A stretch of 64,000 nt of DNA from Hydractinia symbiolongicarpus (taxonomy: Eukaryota; Cnidaria; Hydrozoa; Anthoathecata; Hydractiniidae). The notes beneath the pieces were generated by a model. That model made no database searches, was not told the origin of the DNA, and was given only the letters and a program-made list of their open reading frames with translations. This document shows positions 62,501 to 64,000 of the stretch, piece after piece (position 1 is the first letter of the stretch; the number at the start of each line of letters is the position of its first letter). A program made the translations under genes and the position numbers. The stretch covers positions 36,359,851-36,423,850 of the forward strand of contig NC_079877.1 of NCBI RefSeq assembly GCF_029227915.1, written 5' to 3'.

Positions 62501-64000
62501 AAACTACAAGTCTCATGCGTTTTAGTGGTGAAAAGATAATTTAAAAAATCGTTCTGGAAATGAGTTTACTAGCAGGGTACTTTTTTTGTATACTTTCGAC
62601 TATACGGGCCGAGTCCGGGATTTACGGGAAATCGCGGGTTTTCGTTTGCCGGCGATTAAACTTCTTTTATTCAGCGTCTCATCAAAAATGAAAACATTTT
62701 TGAAAACTACAAGTCTCATGCGTTTTAGTGGTGAAAAGATAATTTAAAAAATCGTTCGGGAAATGAGTTTACTCCCTGGGTAGTTTCTTTGTATACTTTT
62801 GACTATACGGGCCGAGTCCGGGATTTACGGGAAATCGCGGGTTTTCGTTTGCCAGCGATTAAACTTCTTTTATTCCGCGTCTCATCAAAAATGAAAACAT
62901 TTTTGAAAACTACAAGTCTCATGCGTTTTAGTGGTGAAAAGATAATTTAAAAAATCGTTCTGGAAATGAGTTTACTCACAGGGTACTTTCTTTGTATATA
63001 TTCGACTATACGGGCCAAGCCCGGGATTTACGGGAAATCGCGCGTTTTGGTTTGCCGGCGATTAAACTTCTTTTATTCAGCGTCCCATCAAAAATTAAAA
63101 CATTTTTGAAAACTACAAGTCTCATGCGTTTTAGTGGTGAAAAAATAATTTAAAAAATCGTTCGGGAAATGAGTTTACTCCCTGGGTAGTTTCTTTGTAT
63201 ACTTTTGACTATACGGGCCGAGTCCGGGATTTACGGGAAATCGCGGGTTTTCGTTTGCCAGCGATTAAACTTCTTTTATTCCGCGTCTCATCAAAAATGA
63301 AAACATTTTTGAAAATTACAAGTCTCATGCGTTTTAGTGGTGAAAAGATAATTTAAAAAATCGTTCTGGAAATGAGTTTACTCACAGGGTACTTTCTTTG
63401 TATATATTCGACTATACGGGCCAAGCCCGGGATTTACGGGAAATCGCGCGTTTTCGTTTGCCGGCGATTAAACTTCTTTTATTCAGCGTCCCATCAAAAA
63501 TTAAAACATTTTTGAAAACTACAAGTCTCATGCGTTTTAGTGGTGAAAAAATAATTTAAAAAATCGTTCGGGAAATGAGTTTACTCCCTAGATACTTTCT
63601 TTGTATACTTTTGGCTATACGGGCCGAGTCCGGGATTTACGGGAATTCGCGGGTTTTCGTTTGCCGGCGATTAAACTTCTTTTATTCAGCGTCTCATCAA
63701 AAATGAAAACATTTTTGAAGACTACAAGTCTCATGCGTTTTAGTGGTGAAAAGATAATTTAAAAAATCGTTCTGGAAATAAGTTTACTCGCAGGGTACTT
63801 TCTTTGTATACTTTCGACTATACGGGCCGAGTCCGGGATTTACGGGAAATCGCGGGTTTTGGTTTGCCGGCGATTAAACTTCTTTTATTCAGCGTCTCAT
63901 CAAAAATGAAAACATTTTTGAAAACTACAAGTCTCATGCGTTTTAGTGGTGAAAAGATAATTTAAAAAATCGTTCGGGAAATGAGTTTACTCCCTGGGTA
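59567..64000. repeat. Long-range copy of 24,686-29,119 (at least 4,434 bp)
   Basis: The constant offset of 34,881 bp holds from 59,567 to the last base. All rare landmarks of 24,686-29,119 are kept, including three small deletions and the 191-bp monomer at 59,815-60,005. No mismatch was seen by eye. It returns the array from right-domain (G/H/I) to left-domain (A-F) types without any intermediate. It may extend beyond the window. Confidence 0.93.
59815..60005. repeat. 191-bp monomer with a 12-bp deletion, third copy
   Basis: This is the copy of the 24,934-25,124 monomer carried by the long-range duplication, with the same aataag at the deletion point (59,924). No other monomer outside this lineage was seen with the loss. 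Confidence 0.9.

Larger units (their letters stand above)
1..64000. repeat. Tandem satellite array, 203-bp monomer
   Basis: The tract atttttgaaaactaca recurs at 38, 241, 443, 646, 849, 1052, 1255 and 1458, and so on to the end. The period is 203 bp, with occasional 202-bp units and rare 191-bp units, giving about 315 monomers. All copies run head to tail in one orientation. I saw no inversion and no non-satellite insertion. The hand-built consensus is about 37% GC. Because 203 is not a multiple of three, any reading frame shifts with each monomer, and stops appear within one to one and a half monomers. The longest open frames (102-106 codons, for example at 39,683, 46,576, 49,616 and 53,673) are the repeat itself read through, with no signal of coding. 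No tRNA, rRNA or transposon is visible. Structure and length fit a centromeric or pericentromeric satellite; the location is inference. Confidence 0.97.

Noticed and set aside
1-64000. CRISPR array
   Set aside because: Regular spacing, but the repeated unit is the whole 203 bp with no unique spacers, and the units form higher-order families instead.
1-64000. Bacterial or phage origin with hidden genes
   Set aside because: No open frame above 106 codons in 64 kb on either strand and no intergenic/gene alternation; only a eukaryotic satellite fits.
1-64000. Telomeric or rDNA spacer repeat
   Set aside because: No short G-rich telomere units and no rRNA sequence at either end; the period and HOR structure do not suit either.

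Overview
The window is wall-to-wall satellite DNA. From base 1 to base 64,000 it is a head-to-tail array of about 315 copies of one 203-bp monomer, all in the same orientation. I found no unique sequence, transposon, RNA gene or believable protein gene. This kind of array (nucleosome-scale monomer, higher-order repeats, recent unequal-exchange duplications) is typical of centromeric or pericentromeric heterochromatin of a eukaryote. I do not recognise the family and cannot name the organism. A monomer consensus assembled by eye is about 37% GC with 12 CpGs, which argues against long-term heavy CpG methylation decay.

Numbering below starts the monomer at the conserved cgtttgccgg. Positions about 45-110 (A/T-tract half, including acatttttgaaaactacaag) are almost invariant. 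Positions about 111-203 carry most of the diagnostic variants. My working types, named from the variable half, are: A (ctcacagggtac, tatatattcgac, caagcccggg, cgcgcg); B (ccctgggtagtt, acttttgac, gagtccggg, gccagcg, attccgcg); C (acattcgac, cctagctcgg, gctagttttcg, ctctttcattaggcg); D (ccctgagtac or ccctaaatac, acgagccgag, aatcgttg); E (ccctagatac, ttttggctatac, gaattcgcggg); F (ctcgcagggtac, actttcgac); G (ccctgggtatttt or gggtttttc, gagtcccgg); H (ctcacagggtac, acattcgac, gaattcgcggg, tttttg); I (gttcttgaaatg, tatactcgac, caagcacggg).

Layout. 1-6,303: a 9-monomer higher-order repeat (HOR) of 1,826 bp, one copy of which has lost five monomers. 5,927-9,340: 1,218-bp and 609-bp repeats of A and B. 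9,811-14,883: 1,015-bp pentamers nested in a 2,029-bp tandem duplication. 14,884-16,100: a 609-bp trimer duplication. 16,101-30,560: a mosaic of A-F, with a 1,003-bp pentamer duplication and recurring A-C-D-B-A-B blocks. 30,561-35,714: transition to G/H types. 35,715-49,500: a 6,893-bp (34-monomer) tandem duplication, itself built of about 1,013-bp and 405-bp repeats. 49,501-55,047: a mosaic of H/I/G with short tandem repeats. 55,048-59,585: a 2,637-bp (13-monomer) tandem duplication whose second copy is cut short. 59,567-64,000: an apparently perfect copy of 24,686-29,119, located 34,881 bp away.

The interest here is architectural. Amplification has happened at many scales (3, 5, 6, 9, 10, 13 and 34 monomers), with breakpoints that keep monomer register. 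Each monomer has a short perfect dyad, and some types carry a CENP-B-box-like motif. All alignments were done by eye, so boundaries are good to a few bases where a diagnostic mismatch exists and approximate elsewhere.
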